Shown: positions 18,350 to 26,409 of the stretch, piece after piece
How positions within the stretch are numbered: position 1 is the stretch's first letter
Layout: every line of letters begins with the position of its first letter
Position numbers and translations under genes: made by a program
The notes under the pieces: model-generated
Seen by the model: the letters and a program-made list of their open reading frames with translations, nothing else
Database searches by the model: none
Told to the model about the DNA's origin: nothing
Origin: Pseudobacteriovorax antillogorgiicola
Lineage (GTDB): Bacteria; Bdellovibrionota_B; Oligoflexia; Oligoflexales; Oligoflexaceae
DNA: 64,000 nt
Direction: 5' to 3'
NCBI RefSeq assembly: GCF_900177345.1
Contig: NZ_FWZT01000016.1
Coordinates: 1-64,000, forward strand

Positions 18350-18721
18350 CTAGCTAGCGATTTTGAGAAGTCGATTGGCAATCTTTTCAACTTGATCCTG
18401 CTCAAAGGGCTTCAGCAGCCAGGCTTTCGCTCCCAAATGCTTGCCTTGTTCTTTCATAAAACCACCGCCCTCAGTCGATACAATCACAATTGGCGCTTTA
18501 CAAAGATCTTCTTTATGCATGGTTTCTAAGAATTGGAAGCCTCCCATGATTGGCATGTTGATATCACAAAAGATGATATCAAAAGCCTGCCCCTCTCTCA
18601 GTATGTCGAGAGCATCTTGGCCGTTCACGGCCTGGGTGACATTAGCCTTGTATAGGTGCTGAAGGCACATTTCAAGTTGGATACGAGTGGTTTCAGAATC
18701 ATCAATCACCAGAGCATCCAT
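18350..18721 (-). CDS. CheY-like single-domain response regulator
   Basis: A 123-residue stand-alone receiver domain. The acidic pair (Asp7, Asp8), the phospho-acceptor Asp53 in FCDINMP, and the conserved Lys in LLKPFEQD are all present, so it should be phosphorylatable. There is no output domain and no adjacent kinase gene. It could serve the chemoreceptor at 20.4 kb or any other pathway. The upstream side faces a long non-coding stretch containing a probable RNA gene. Confidence 0.93.
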   Translation of the reverse strand: MDALVIDDSETTRIQLEMCLQHLYKANVTQAVNGQDALDILREGQAFDIIFCDINMPIMGGFQFLETMHKEDLCKAPIVIVSTEGGGFMKEQGKHLGAKAWLLKPFEQDQVEKIANRLLKIAS

Positions 18722-19074
18722 GCCTACTCCTGTGGAATTTTTTTAGAGAACAGCCTATTCTCTATTTTATCATGAATTATTCAGAATTCGAAAATGCATC
18801 GCTTGCTAAGGATGCGCATGAGACGATACCGATAAAAAGAGCTTCAGAGCCTAAGGGAACTGGCCCCGGAATCCCTGAAGGGCCGTTGAGAGAACTTCGG
18901 CAGGCAACGCTTGGTTTCTAAGGTGGGGGTGGCTTGCTTTAAATTCTAGAAAACTCTATAAAGTCTTTTACTTAGGCTTTAGCCCTGCGTCTGACACCTG
19001 TGGAGTCACCCTAACGGTTCTGTGACTTTAAAAAATTGAATAATTTCATAGCATTATTTGTCTAACATCACATT
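18722..19074. other. Non-coding stretch with GC-rich foldable segment
   Basis: About 350 bases without a supported gene. The part 18842-18884 is richer in GC than its flanks and can pair: CTTCA 18842-18846 with TGAAG 18876-18880, GGGA 18855-18858 with TCCC 18872-18875, and GGCCC 18862-18866 with GGGCC 18880-18884. A second inverted repeat, AGTCAC and GTGACT, lies near 19004-19027. The segment may be a separate structured leader or part of the downstream RNA. Confidence 0.4.
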
Positions 19075-19376
19075 CATGGGCGACCAGCGACAGACCTAGC
19101 CGTGCCAAGTCTAGGCTAAGTGGGTGATCTTACATGCCACCACTGTGGTACCGCCCTTGCAATAAGTAAAGTAACCTCCCCAGTAAAACGGGGAAGAGCA
19201 AGAACCCAAGACTTCCGTTAAGCCTTGGCTTAGCGATCTCTTTAAGTCCTTGTTGAGTAGTGTCCCTAGTGTAGTTCCCAGGCCATTTTTGGTGGCCAAA
19301 GTTGTATTGTTCTCAGTCTCGTGTCCCTTTTCCCTTTAGAGTTCCCAGAGCCGTTGGCTCTGGGGGATTTTTTTCT
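19075..19376 (+). ncRNA. Probable structured non-coding RNA with its own terminator
   Basis: About 300 bases that end in a strong plus-strand terminator, although no plus-strand gene lies upstream (the previous gene is on the minus strand). Possible helices include CATGGGCG 19075-19082 with CGCCCTTG 19152-19159 (one mismatch), CCTAG/CTAGG at 19095-19115, CCAC/GTGG at 19138-19149, TTAAGC/GCTTAG at 19218-19233 and GGCCA/TGGCC at 19281-19297. It does not match RNase P, tmRNA, SRP or 6S RNA motifs that I know. The 5' end is uncertain; TAACAT at 19063-19068 is a possible -10. It could instead be a long leader of the gene at 19460. Confidence 0.5.
19342..19376 (+). terminator. Strong rho-independent terminator
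   Basis: Perfect 9-base stem CCCAGAGCC/GGCTCTGGG with a 3-base loop, followed by GGA and seven T. It reads on the plus strand and lies 84 bases before the next gene. Confidence 0.85.
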
Positions 19377-19459
19377 TGCCATTGACTCGTCACCGTGCTT
19401 TTTCCCCAAAATAAGTTAGAATAGAGACAAAGTTTTGGCCATTCGAATTCGGACTGTCT

Positions 19460-20233
19460 ATGATTGGTAGCAACCTACTCATAATTTTTGCACTCTTTTG
19501 GATTCCAGGCAGTGGGTACGGTATTAAGGTATGCTTTAGCGATAAGACAATGTTTCCTATTTTCAATTATCCAGGCACCGAGCGTAGCAGACTTCCAGGT
19601 ACCTATATGGAGCTTCTTCGTGAAGTGGAAAAAGAGCTGGAGATGTCCTTTCAATACAAGCGTTACACTCATAATCGCTGCCTCACTTTCTTAGAGAACG
19701 GATTAGTAGATGCGTTCCTATCGCTCAGTTTTACACCAGATCGTGCTAGTAAGTATTCTTACCCGCCAAAGGTTGAAGGCTACCCAAATCGTAATCAAGC
19801 CATTGAGTATACTGGCTATTATCTCTATCTTGATCCTAAGTCTAAGTTTGTTTGGGATGGTAAAATAGAGTCTCTGAAGTCACTCGATATTGGTGCGATC
19901 AAAGGGTTCTCAGTTGTCAAAAGGCTGGAAGAAAGTGGTATTAAGATTGATGAAAGCCGGACCTACAAAGCACTAGAACGTAAATTCAAAGCCGGTCGCA
20001 TCAATGCGATTGCGGGCCACAAAAATGTGGTTAAACGAGTTTCATTACCTCTCAAAGTTCATGGGCAGCCGATATTTCCCCTACGCTATTACTATCTCGT
20101 TTTTAGCAATAAATTCTACGAAGCGAATCAAAAGCAAGTTGAAAAAGTCTGGCAGGCGATAGCCGATGTTCACAAGTCAGGAAAAACTGATGAGATCCTC
20201 AAACGCTATGAGAATTTAGATAGCTTTAAATAA
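19460..20233 (+). CDS. Orphan periplasmic solute-binding protein
   Basis: A 257-residue exported protein with a type-II periplasmic-binding fold, similar to amino-acid-type SBP_bac_3 receptors. The signal peptide covers about residues 1-20. Mature motifs are GIKVCFSDKTMFPIF, the GTYMELLREVEKELEM helix, GLVDAFLSLSFTPDRASKYSY and a C-terminal KVWQAIADVHKSGKTDEILKRY. No ABC permease or ATPase is nearby. It lies 160 bases before a chemoreceptor gene on the same strand, so a ligand-presenting role in sensing is possible; that is inference. The ATG is preceded only by a weak GGAC. Confidence 0.72.
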   Translation: MIGSNLLIIFALFWIPGSGYGIKVCFSDKTMFPIFNYPGTERSRLPGTYMELLREVEKELEMSFQYKRYTHNRCLTFLENGLVDAFLSLSFTPDRASKYSYPPKVEGYPNRNQAIEYTGYYLYLDPKSKFVWDGKIESLKSLDIGAIKGFSVVKRLEESGIKIDESRTYKALERKFKAGRINAIAGHKNVVKRVSLPLKVHGQPIFPLRYYYLVFSNKFYEANQKQVEKVWQAIADVHKSGKTDEILKRYENLDSFK

Positions 20234-20393
20234 TTTCTCAATGTCAAAATTTCCAAAACGTATAAATTACAAATCTCTAATATTAATACACTTAAAAGGT
20301 AGACTCCAAGTCTGAAACTCTTGCATCTCATCTTTTCTCATTCGACGAGCGATAGAAAAGGGCATAGTTCGTACAAGAGCAAGGAGCGGATGG

Positions 20394-22196
20394 ATGTTAT
20401 CTGCAGCAAGTCTTCAACAGAAAATCACATGGACTATCATTGGAGTTGCCTTTGTCTCTTTGCTAGTTTCGCCAATTTCCGTGCTGCTGGTAGCCAACCA
20501 GATGGATGGTATCCGAGACAACGAATCCAAGCGTGAGTATCGATCGATTTTAAATGATAGCATTCGAAATTACAAAGATCGGATAACAGCAAGTATTGGT
20601 GCTTGGATGACAGAAAAGAGTTCGGTTGATTTAAGTGAGGATATCGGTCGCTGGAGGGATTCCCTTTTGGGTTTTGGTAACACTTTGAGTTCTCTCTATT
20701 CAACTCAAGAGATTGTGGCCTTCGACAGCGATGGAAAGCAAGTGGACTACTATCGCATCAGCGACGAACAGAATCAGTTGTACCCTAACCTCCGCAATAT
20801 TGCTCAAGAACTGGTTGTGCGAACAATAAAGAACGAACAAAATTTCTTCCAATTTGCGGTTGTAGATCGAAAGTTAGTCTCGATTTTTTCACGGCCGGTG
20901 ATGGATGAAGATGAAATGTTAAGCCACGTTGCAATTTTTGTGAGTAGATCGGATAAGATATTTGAATCCTTTCAAAAAACCGTTTCCTACAAGGCCTTCA
21001 TCGAATTAGAGGGTGGACATCTAGTAGGAGATGTTCCCGATTTTATTGGTCCTCAGGAGACTCCAGATGATTCGCAAATTTTCCACGTGGATGGGGGATC
21101 GTCAGAATCGTCTGCAGAGGAGGAGCAAGCAGCAGGAGGTCAAGACCTTGTATTTGAAATCAAAAAACAACCCTGCGGAGACATTTTTGGGGTCCCTTGC
21201 TCGATCCTTGTGGCTAAAGATGTAACGGAGGCCACAAGTGCTTCAAATACGTTCTACTCCATTTTTTCTATCATGGGGTTGATTGCAATTGTTGCGTTTG
21301 GGCTAGCGTCCCGCAGATTAGGGCAAAGCCTATCGCGACCGATCAAAGAAACCATCGTTGAAATTAGCAAGGTTTCGGATACGGTTGTCGAAGTTGCAAG
21401 GTCGGTACAAGGTTCGAGTAAAGTGATGTCTGAGATCTCAGATCGACTTCAATCTGTGGTGCAAGAAACTTCGTCTGCATCGGAAGAGATTGGATCTATG
21501 ATGAAAAATACCAAGTCTCACTCAGAAAAAAGCCGTCAAGAGATCGACATCGCTGAGAACATGATCCAAGGTGGCAGTGAAGATATTCGCAAGGTTTTAG
21601 ACTCTGTAGAAGAAATTAAACAATCGAATCAGAGCCTGCGAGACGTTCTTACCTTAGTGAAACGCATCTCGAAGGAAACCAAAGTTATCGACGAGATAGT
21701 TTTTAAAACCCAACTCCTTTCTGTGAATGCCTCGATCGAAGCATCACAGGCGGGGCAAGCAGGCAAGGGCTTTGAAGTTGTCGCATCTGAAATCTCAAGC
21801 TTAGCTAACCTGAGTGGAGAAGCGTCAGAGAAAATCAGAGATTCGGTAGAACAAGGGGTCCATGAGATTGAGGATCTCGTAAGCTTGACACTTGAAAAAG
21901 TAAAACGAGGTCAGGAATCCAGCCAAAGCAGTGCTCAGTCCTTCGGCATGATAAAAGAAACTCTCGCTGAGTTGATGAAGAGCTTTATGATGATTATGGA
22001 TGCTTCAGAAGAGCAGAAGATCGGCTTGGAGTTGATTACTAAGTCTGTTCAGGACTTGCATATGCAAACTAATAAAAATCTGCAAGGTGCCCACGAGTTG
22101 ACCGACTCTACAGAGAAGCTTAATCAAGCGACCGAGGATCTTGGTGATAACATTCGGCGTTTGAAAACTTTTGTTGATGGTAAGGCGGCAGCCTAA
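20394..22196 (+). CDS. Methyl-accepting chemotaxis protein
   Basis: A 600-residue transmembrane chemoreceptor. Order: TM1 (about residues 12-34), a periplasmic sensor region of about 240 residues with an acidic Ser/Glu-rich insert near 235-245, TM2 (about 283-302), then cytoplasmic coiled coil. The signalling tip is recognisable as IDEIVFKTQLLSVNASIEAS followed by QAGQAGKGFEVVASEISSLA, the kinase-contact region. Only a short HAMP-like stretch (LSRPIKE) follows TM2. The sensor domain is not a family I recognise with certainty. AAGGAG lies 7 bases before the ATG. The rhodanese gene follows by 39 bases. Confidence 0.92.
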   Translation: MLSAASLQQKITWTIIGVAFVSLLVSPISVLLVANQMDGIRDNESKREYRSILNDSIRNYKDRITASIGAWMTEKSSVDLSEDIGRWRDSLLGFGNTLSSLYSTQEIVAFDSDGKQVDYYRISDEQNQLYPNLRNIAQELVVRTIKNEQNFFQFAVVDRKLVSIFSRPVMDEDEMLSHVAIFVSRSDKIFESFQKTVSYKAFIELEGGHLVGDVPDFIGPQETPDDSQIFHVDGGSSESSAEEEQAAGGQDLVFEIKKQPCGDIFGVPCSILVAKDVTEATSASNTFYSIFSIMGLIAIVAFGLASRRLGQSLSRPIKETIVEISKVSDTVVEVARSVQGSSKVMSEISDRLQSVVQETSSASEEIGSMMKNTKSHSEKSRQEIDIAENMIQGGSEDIRKVLDSVEEIKQSNQSLRDVLTLVKRISKETKVIDEIVFKTQLLSVNASIEASQAGQAGKGFEVVASEISSLANLSGEASEKIRDSVEQGVHEIEDLVSLTLEKVKRGQESSQSSAQSFGMIKETLAELMKSFMMIMDASEEQKIGLELITKSVQDLHMQTNKNLQGAHELTDSTEKLNQATEDLGDNIRRLKTFVDGKAAA

Positions 22197-22235
22197 GATA
22201 TAATTTTTTGGTAAACTCTTGAAGAAGGATAGTAT

Positions 22236-22775
22236 ATGAAATTATCGATCGTTATTGCCCTGCTACTTGCAGCAGATGCCTATGGCAAAACCTGGCAAAA
22301 ATTCTGTGAAGAGGTTCCTGATTGGCCAAAGGGCAGTGTGGTTCCTGGAGATGAAGCCTACAAAGGAGTTGCAAAGCCAGTTGATGGAGCTTTCACCAAA
22401 GGCAAGTGGGATATGATGAAGAAAGGGTCATCCAGTGAGAAATGGATCATCATTGACGCACGCTCTAAATCAGATCGTGGTGTCGGTAAAATTCCAAAAA
22501 GTGCGATGATCACTGCCGACTACAAGGATGACTCAAAAAATCAGTTCAAGGAAAAGACAATCGTTAAGAAGGTCAATAAGATGTTGAAGTCTTCTTATGG
22601 CTCCCTAGCAGATATGAAAGATGTGAGGTTTATTCTCTTCTGTAACGGTAAGAAATGCCATCGCTCAAGCTTTGGCGCTTGTGAGATGCGTAAGATGGGA
22701 GTTCCTGAGAACCAGCTATTTGTCATGTTAGGTGGTTTCCCAGAGTGGAAAGATCGCAACTACCCGACTCGATAA
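22236..22775 (+). CDS. Secreted rhodanese-like protein
   Basis: A 179-residue exported single-domain rhodanese. After a signal peptide (about 1-17, ending AYGKT) come the WIIIDARSKSDRGVGKIPKSAMI strand typical of rhodanese and the active loop in FCNGKKCHRSS, where the first Cys is the expected sulfur carrier and the second Cys/His/Arg resembles the CNGxxCxRS subgroup known from periplasmic rhodaneses. The end MLGGFPEWK is the standard last helix start. Possible roles are sulfur or selenium oxyanion handling or redox sensing. It follows the chemoreceptor closely and ends with a terminator. Confidence 0.87.
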   Translation: MKLSIVIALLLAADAYGKTWQKFCEEVPDWPKGSVVPGDEAYKGVAKPVDGAFTKGKWDMMKKGSSSEKWIIIDARSKSDRGVGKIPKSAMITADYKDDSKNQFKEKTIVKKVNKMLKSSYGSLADMKDVRFILFCNGKKCHRSSFGACEMRKMGVPENQLFVMLGGFPEWKDRNYPTR

Positions 22776-22798
22776 GTTCTGGCTTCCATAGAATGGAT

Positions 22799-22826
22799 AA
22801 GCCCGTAGCATTGCTAAGGGCTTTTC
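22799..22826 (+). terminator. Terminator after the rhodanese gene
   Basis: Stem AAGCCC/GGGCTT with an inner TAGC/GCTA pairing, followed by TTTCT. It sits 24 bases after the stop codon and closes the chemoreceptor-rhodanese transcript. Confidence 0.7.
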
Positions 22827-22849
22827 TCATTCACAACTTTTCGAGCGAC

Positions 22850-23221
22850 CTACCTTGAAGTTTCTTGATCTCTTCGCTGAATCGCGGCTTGGTGATTGTA
22901 TCCCTCGGGGAAACGTTTATTGAGTTTCTCTAGATTATGGTTCATCGCGTCCTGTAGAGTAAGCTCATTCAAATCAAGTATTCGGGCCAGGTAGTGGATG
23001 ACATCTCCACATTCTTCTAAAAGCTTATCCTGATCCAAAGGCTTATCGTAGTTAACACTTTTTTTGACCAAATCCATAATCTCACCGGTTTCCCCACACA
23101 ACCCCATGCAGGCATGAATCAGTTCACGGTTTACTAGGTAGTTTTGACTTCTGGCTTGGTCGTCAGCTTCGCTCAAGGTGTAGAAGCGGATCAAGGACTT
23201 TTCATATCCAGTGGATTCCAT
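22850..23221 (-). CDS. MazG-like nucleotide pyrophosphohydrolase
   Basis: A 123-residue all-alpha NTP pyrophosphohydrolase of the MazG-like group, which converts (d)NTPs to monophosphates and pyrophosphate with Mg2+. The metal-binding pattern is clear: Glu44-x-x-Glu47 in GETGE and Glu70-x-x-Asp73 in EECGDVIHYL. Its single short domain is like the house-cleaning MazG-like/RS21-C6 proteins, not full MazG. The gene stands alone, convergent with the rhodanese gene. The substrate cannot be told. Confidence 0.85.
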   Translation of the reverse strand: MESTGYEKSLIRFYTLSEADDQARSQNYLVNRELIHACMGLCGETGEIMDLVKKSVNYDKPLDQDKLLEECGDVIHYLARILDLNELTLQDAMNHNLEKLNKRFPEGYNHQAAIQRRDQETSR

Positions 23222-23289
23222 GGTTTAGCTCCCAATTTAATTTGGAAACCATGTTTTAAACTAGTCGCTACCATGCTGCAACCGCAATC

Positions 23290-25365
23290 TTAGGCAACTT
23301 CGATCTTGCTCTCACTGGGTAGGGGGGTGAGTAGATTTTTATACGCCCCAGGTAGAGTGCCCTGGAAGTAGTAAATTTTGTATAGCCCTAGAGAACCTGC
23401 TGGTCGCTCCATCCGGTACAGGTCGTCGAAATCCTCGAATGCCAGGACCTCTCTATCCTGATGTGATTGATGGAAGTCTTGGGTATTGAGCATGACAGGA
23501 GTGCCATCGCTTAGGAAATCGAGGATTTTCTGGTGCAGGGAGAGAGCTTTCTCTAGAACCGGAGACTCCTCTTCACACACCAAAGTTTCTAGATAGTTCC
23601 GGGCCATTTTAAATTTTTTTCGCCGCGCATAGGATAACGCCAAATTATAGCGCAAAGTTGATCGATTGGGCGACATACCCTTAGGTAAGGCCAGCAAAGC
23701 CTTCTTGTAGGTTGTAATAGCTTCGTCAATTTTTTGGGCTTTTACAGCTTTGATGGCCTTAGCATTCCAGTATGATACAAGGCTTGCAGAGCTGCTGGCA
23801 TCACCTAGGAGGCTCTCTATATCATCGTGATTCATCGATCCCTTGATAATTTCAAGGCTTGCTTCCTTAACTAGTACAGATTCGGAGTCGATGGTGAGGG
23901 CTTGCCGCAAATGAGCTTCAGAGCTTTGCTGCTCTCCGGTTAAACTCTTGATCTTTGCAATCATACAGAGTCTCTCCACATTGTAGGGTGCCATGCTATG
24001 AGCTTTTTCAAGAAACTTTAAAGCCTCACCATAGTTTTTTTGATCGTGTGCAATTCGGCCCAATAATGAAAGGATATGGAGGGTATTGCCTTGGTCTTTA
24101 AGAGCTTGTATAGCCAGGGAAAATGCAAGTTTCAGCTTACCCTCTAAATAGGCATATTCCGCCTGGGCTTCGAGTTTTTCGCTTGCAGACGCTTTAGAAT
24201 GGCGGCAGATCACCTCATACATACGGCTAGCACTGCTGAGATCATGCATCCGCACCGACTGTTTCAAGTGCCTCATCATCGTAGTTGGCTGGTGAGGCTG
24301 CCGTTGTTCATTAATTGTTTTAATGATGACCGCCATGGCCTGTCGTTCATCGAGAGGCTTTTTCACAACAGAAAAAATATCAAATTCCTGTAGAGCCTGT
24401 TGGTCGTGCTCTTGCACCTGAGCTGAGGAAACAACGATCGGAGTGCGGTGTAATCCAATCTCTCGAACTCTTTGCACCAAAGCAATCCCATGGACTGTAG
24501 GCTGTTTCCATTCAGTGATGATTAGTTGAGTATCTTGATGGTGAATGAGGTATTCAATCGCTTCAGAATCGGAACCAAGGCAACGAACATTCTGAGCTCC
24601 TAAGTGACCGAGGACCACCTTCATCTGATTCTGAGACGCTCGATCACTGTCAACCACCACGCAGCTATCAATGGGGGGGCGGCTATCTCCAGCGGCCAGG
24701 GGGCGACCTAGGAACTTGAGTGCGTATTGATCTCTTTTTTGTTGATCGGCTGGGCTCTTGTTTGGGACCCGGCTTAGTGTGTAAGCACCGGTAGACTGTT
24801 GATTGAGGGCAAACTGTGCTTCCGCCTGCCACAGGTAGGGGTCAACATTGTCGGGAAAAAACGGGATGATCAGATCGCAGAGTTTAATAATCTCACTGTA
24901 TTTCTTGCTCTTAAGCAGGTGATCGCGAAACGATTCCGCAGCGATGAGAGTATCGTCCCTACCATGTTTAATTCCTTGCAGAAGAGCTCTCAAGTGATCT
25001 TTGAGATCAGCTTTGGTAAAGACGCTTGGGTGTACGGAGAGGACCCCTAAGGTCATAATCATCGGGATAAGCTCTGATTCAGAATCATCGAGAAAGAGTG
25101 AAACGCGGGGCGCATTCTCAGGTGATTGGCTAAGCGCTAATCGAGCGATATGCAAGCCAGTAATGGCATCTTGACTATAAAGATAGGAAAAAACCCAGGA
25201 AACGTTACCTTCTGCCAGATGACGACAAGCCTCTTCACTAGTTTTTACGTGTAGTATATTTCGATAGCCCATCTCTCCCAGACTAGCGCCAAGGGTGTCT
25301 CGCAAGGTACCTGCCTTGTCGAAGATCAAGATGAAAGATTTTTTTTCAATATTGAACTGACCCAC
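23290..25365 (-). CDS. Two pseudo-receiver domains with TPR repeats
   Basis: A 691-residue cytoplasmic signalling scaffold. Residues about 10-130 form a receiver-like domain whose phospho-site position holds Ser60 (VFSYLYSQD). Residues about 140-220 are helical and TPR-like. Residues about 233-350 form a second receiver in which the acceptor Asp is Glu285 (LIITEWKQP), while the acidic pair and the Lys of VVKKP remain. From about 375 to 620 there are several TPR units, such as LHILSLLGRIAHDQKNYGEALKFLEKAHSMAP (by its ends). The loss of both acceptors suggests phosphorylation-independent binding. It is third in an operon behind a pseudo-receiver and a true CheY-like gene, with a 2-base gap. Confidence 0.85.
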   Translation of the reverse strand: MGQFNIEKKSFILIFDKAGTLRDTLGASLGEMGYRNILHVKTSEEACRHLAEGNVSWVFSYLYSQDAITGLHIARLALSQSPENAPRVSLFLDDSESELIPMIMTLGVLSVHPSVFTKADLKDHLRALLQGIKHGRDDTLIAAESFRDHLLKSKKYSEIIKLCDLIIPFFPDNVDPYLWQAEAQFALNQQSTGAYTLSRVPNKSPADQQKRDQYALKFLGRPLAAGDSRPPIDSCVVVDSDRASQNQMKVVLGHLGAQNVRCLGSDSEAIEYLIHHQDTQLIITEWKQPTVHGIALVQRVREIGLHRTPIVVSSAQVQEHDQQALQEFDIFSVVKKPLDERQAMAVIIKTINEQRQPHQPTTMMRHLKQSVRMHDLSSASRMYEVICRHSKASASEKLEAQAEYAYLEGKLKLAFSLAIQALKDQGNTLHILSLLGRIAHDQKNYGEALKFLEKAHSMAPYNVERLCMIAKIKSLTGEQQSSEAHLRQALTIDSESVLVKEASLEIIKGSMNHDDIESLLGDASSSASLVSYWNAKAIKAVKAQKIDEAITTYKKALLALPKGMSPNRSTLRYNLALSYARRKKFKMARNYLETLVCEEESPVLEKALSLHQKILDFLSDGTPVMLNTQDFHQSHQDREVLAFEDFDDLYRMERPAGSLGLYKIYYFQGTLPGAYKNLLTPLPSESKIEVA

Positions 25366-25367
25366 AG

Positions 25368-25751
25368 TTATGCCCTTCTTAAGTCGTCGAGAACCGCAAG
25401 ATTATAGGCAAGAGGCTTGACCAGGCTCACTGGTTTAAACGGCCGCCTGGTAAACCCATCCATCAGAGGAATTTTTTGATTACCGATATACCAAAGAATA
25501 TCCGCATCAGTGATGTGCTTAGTGCGGAGTTGATGAGCAAACCATTTTGCTCCGCCCCGCTGGACATCATTGGAGAAGATGACAATCTCTGTTTTTAGCT
25601 TCCGCACAGCACGTAGCGCTTGATGGCCGTCACTTTCGGTGAAGATCTGTGCTCCACAGTTATGAAAGACCTTTGTTAAAACACGTTTGATGTTGTCGTT
25701 TTGAGATACTATCAAAACTTTATGACCTTCAAATGGTTTCTTTTTGGGCAT
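25368..25751 (-). CDS. Stand-alone pseudo-receiver protein
   Basis: A 127-residue receiver-fold protein. The strand-helix order matches CheY (KVLIVSQND, IFTESDGHQALRAV, EIVIFSND, ADILWYIG, RRPFKPVSL), but the metal-binding acidic pair is replaced by Ser-Gln and the acceptor position is Ser60. It therefore should not be phosphorylated in the normal way. It sits between a genuine CheY-like gene (12 bases upstream) and the REC-TPR gene (2 bases downstream), so it is likely part of one complex. Function unknown. Confidence 0.82.
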   Translation of the reverse strand: MPKKKPFEGHKVLIVSQNDNIKRVLTKVFHNCGAQIFTESDGHQALRAVRKLKTEIVIFSNDVQRGGAKWFAHQLRTKHITDADILWYIGNQKIPLMDGFTRRPFKPVSLVKPLAYNLAVLDDLRRA

Positions 25752-25763
25752 GGCACTGTTCCT

Positions 25764-26150
25764 TTAGGCAATGCTGATGGTCTTGCTAGGGGACAAGCAA
25801 GCTTTGACTTCCATTTTCAAATCATCGGGACGAACCGGCTTCCGCAAGAAAGCGTTGGCGCCAAGCTCCAAGGCCTTATCCTCGACATCTACGCCATTTA
25901 ACCCTGTGATAATGATGATGGGCTCCTGGAAACCCGCACTTCGGATGTGGGTGAGAGCCTCGAAGCCGTCCATTCGAGGCATTTTTAAATCTAAGAGCAA
26001 TATATCGGGTTTAATGACATCAAGGGTTTGGACGGTATCTAATCCGTCGATGGCGTCGTAGACATCGTAACCTTCGGACTTCAGAATTTGAGTAAAAATC
26101 GTTCGAATATCTTCATCATCATCGATAATTAGGACTGATGGTCCGTCCAT
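25764..26150 (-). CDS. CheY-like response regulator
   Basis: A 128-residue receiver domain with all key residues: the acidic Asp10-Asp12 cluster, acceptor Asp54 in LLLDLKMPRMDG, and the Lys in FLRKPVRPDD. There is no output domain. It is the first gene of a three-gene minus-strand operon in which the next two products carry degenerate receivers, so this is the only apparent phosphate acceptor of the set. A GGAGGC-type ribosome site precedes the start. Confidence 0.93.
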   Translation of the reverse strand: MDGPSVLIIDDDEDIRTIFTQILKSEGYDVYDAIDGLDTVQTLDVIKPDILLLDLKMPRMDGFEALTHIRSAGFQEPIIIITGLNGVDVEDKALELGANAFLRKPVRPDDLKMEVKACLSPSKTISIA

Positions 26151-26325
26151 GGTGCCTCCTTATGCGCACTTATATCTTATCAGATTCAGTTTTTTTGATC
26201 TCGGTCCCGGCTCGGAGCAATCTTCATGCTTGATATCAACTACTTAAGTACTCTCAGCGACGAAAAGGACTGGCTTCCTGCATTCCTATTTCTGGGCACT
26301 TACGGATGGAGATTTTCAAATTAAT

Positions 26326-26349
26326 TTACAAAGTAAATAATATTTGTAA
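26326..26349. promoter_or_regulatory. Inverted repeat upstream of TIGR02147 gene
   Basis: TTACAAA and TTTGTAA (perfect 7-base arms) are separated by 10 bases, about 60 bases before the regulator start codon and between divergent operons. It is a plausible operator for the adjacent regulator, but in AT-rich sequence such a repeat can arise by chance. Confidence 0.3.
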
Positions 26350-26409
26350 GCAAACTATTGAAACAATGGAATAAAATCCGATAAGAGAGAAAATATAGGA
26401 GGTAAAAGA

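Noticed and set aside
18842-18960. SAM-I riboswitch
   Set aside because: Short strings look alike, but order and spacing of the core are wrong and no methionine gene follows.
19138-19160. T-box-like GTGGTACCGCCC string
   Set aside because: Only partly matches the T-box consensus, no specifier hairpin is seen, and the next gene is not an amino acid or tRNA synthetase gene.
19111-19299. 62-codon minus-strand ORF
   Set aside because: It runs opposite to the structured, terminator-ended region and lacks a ribosome site; the RNA interpretation fits better.
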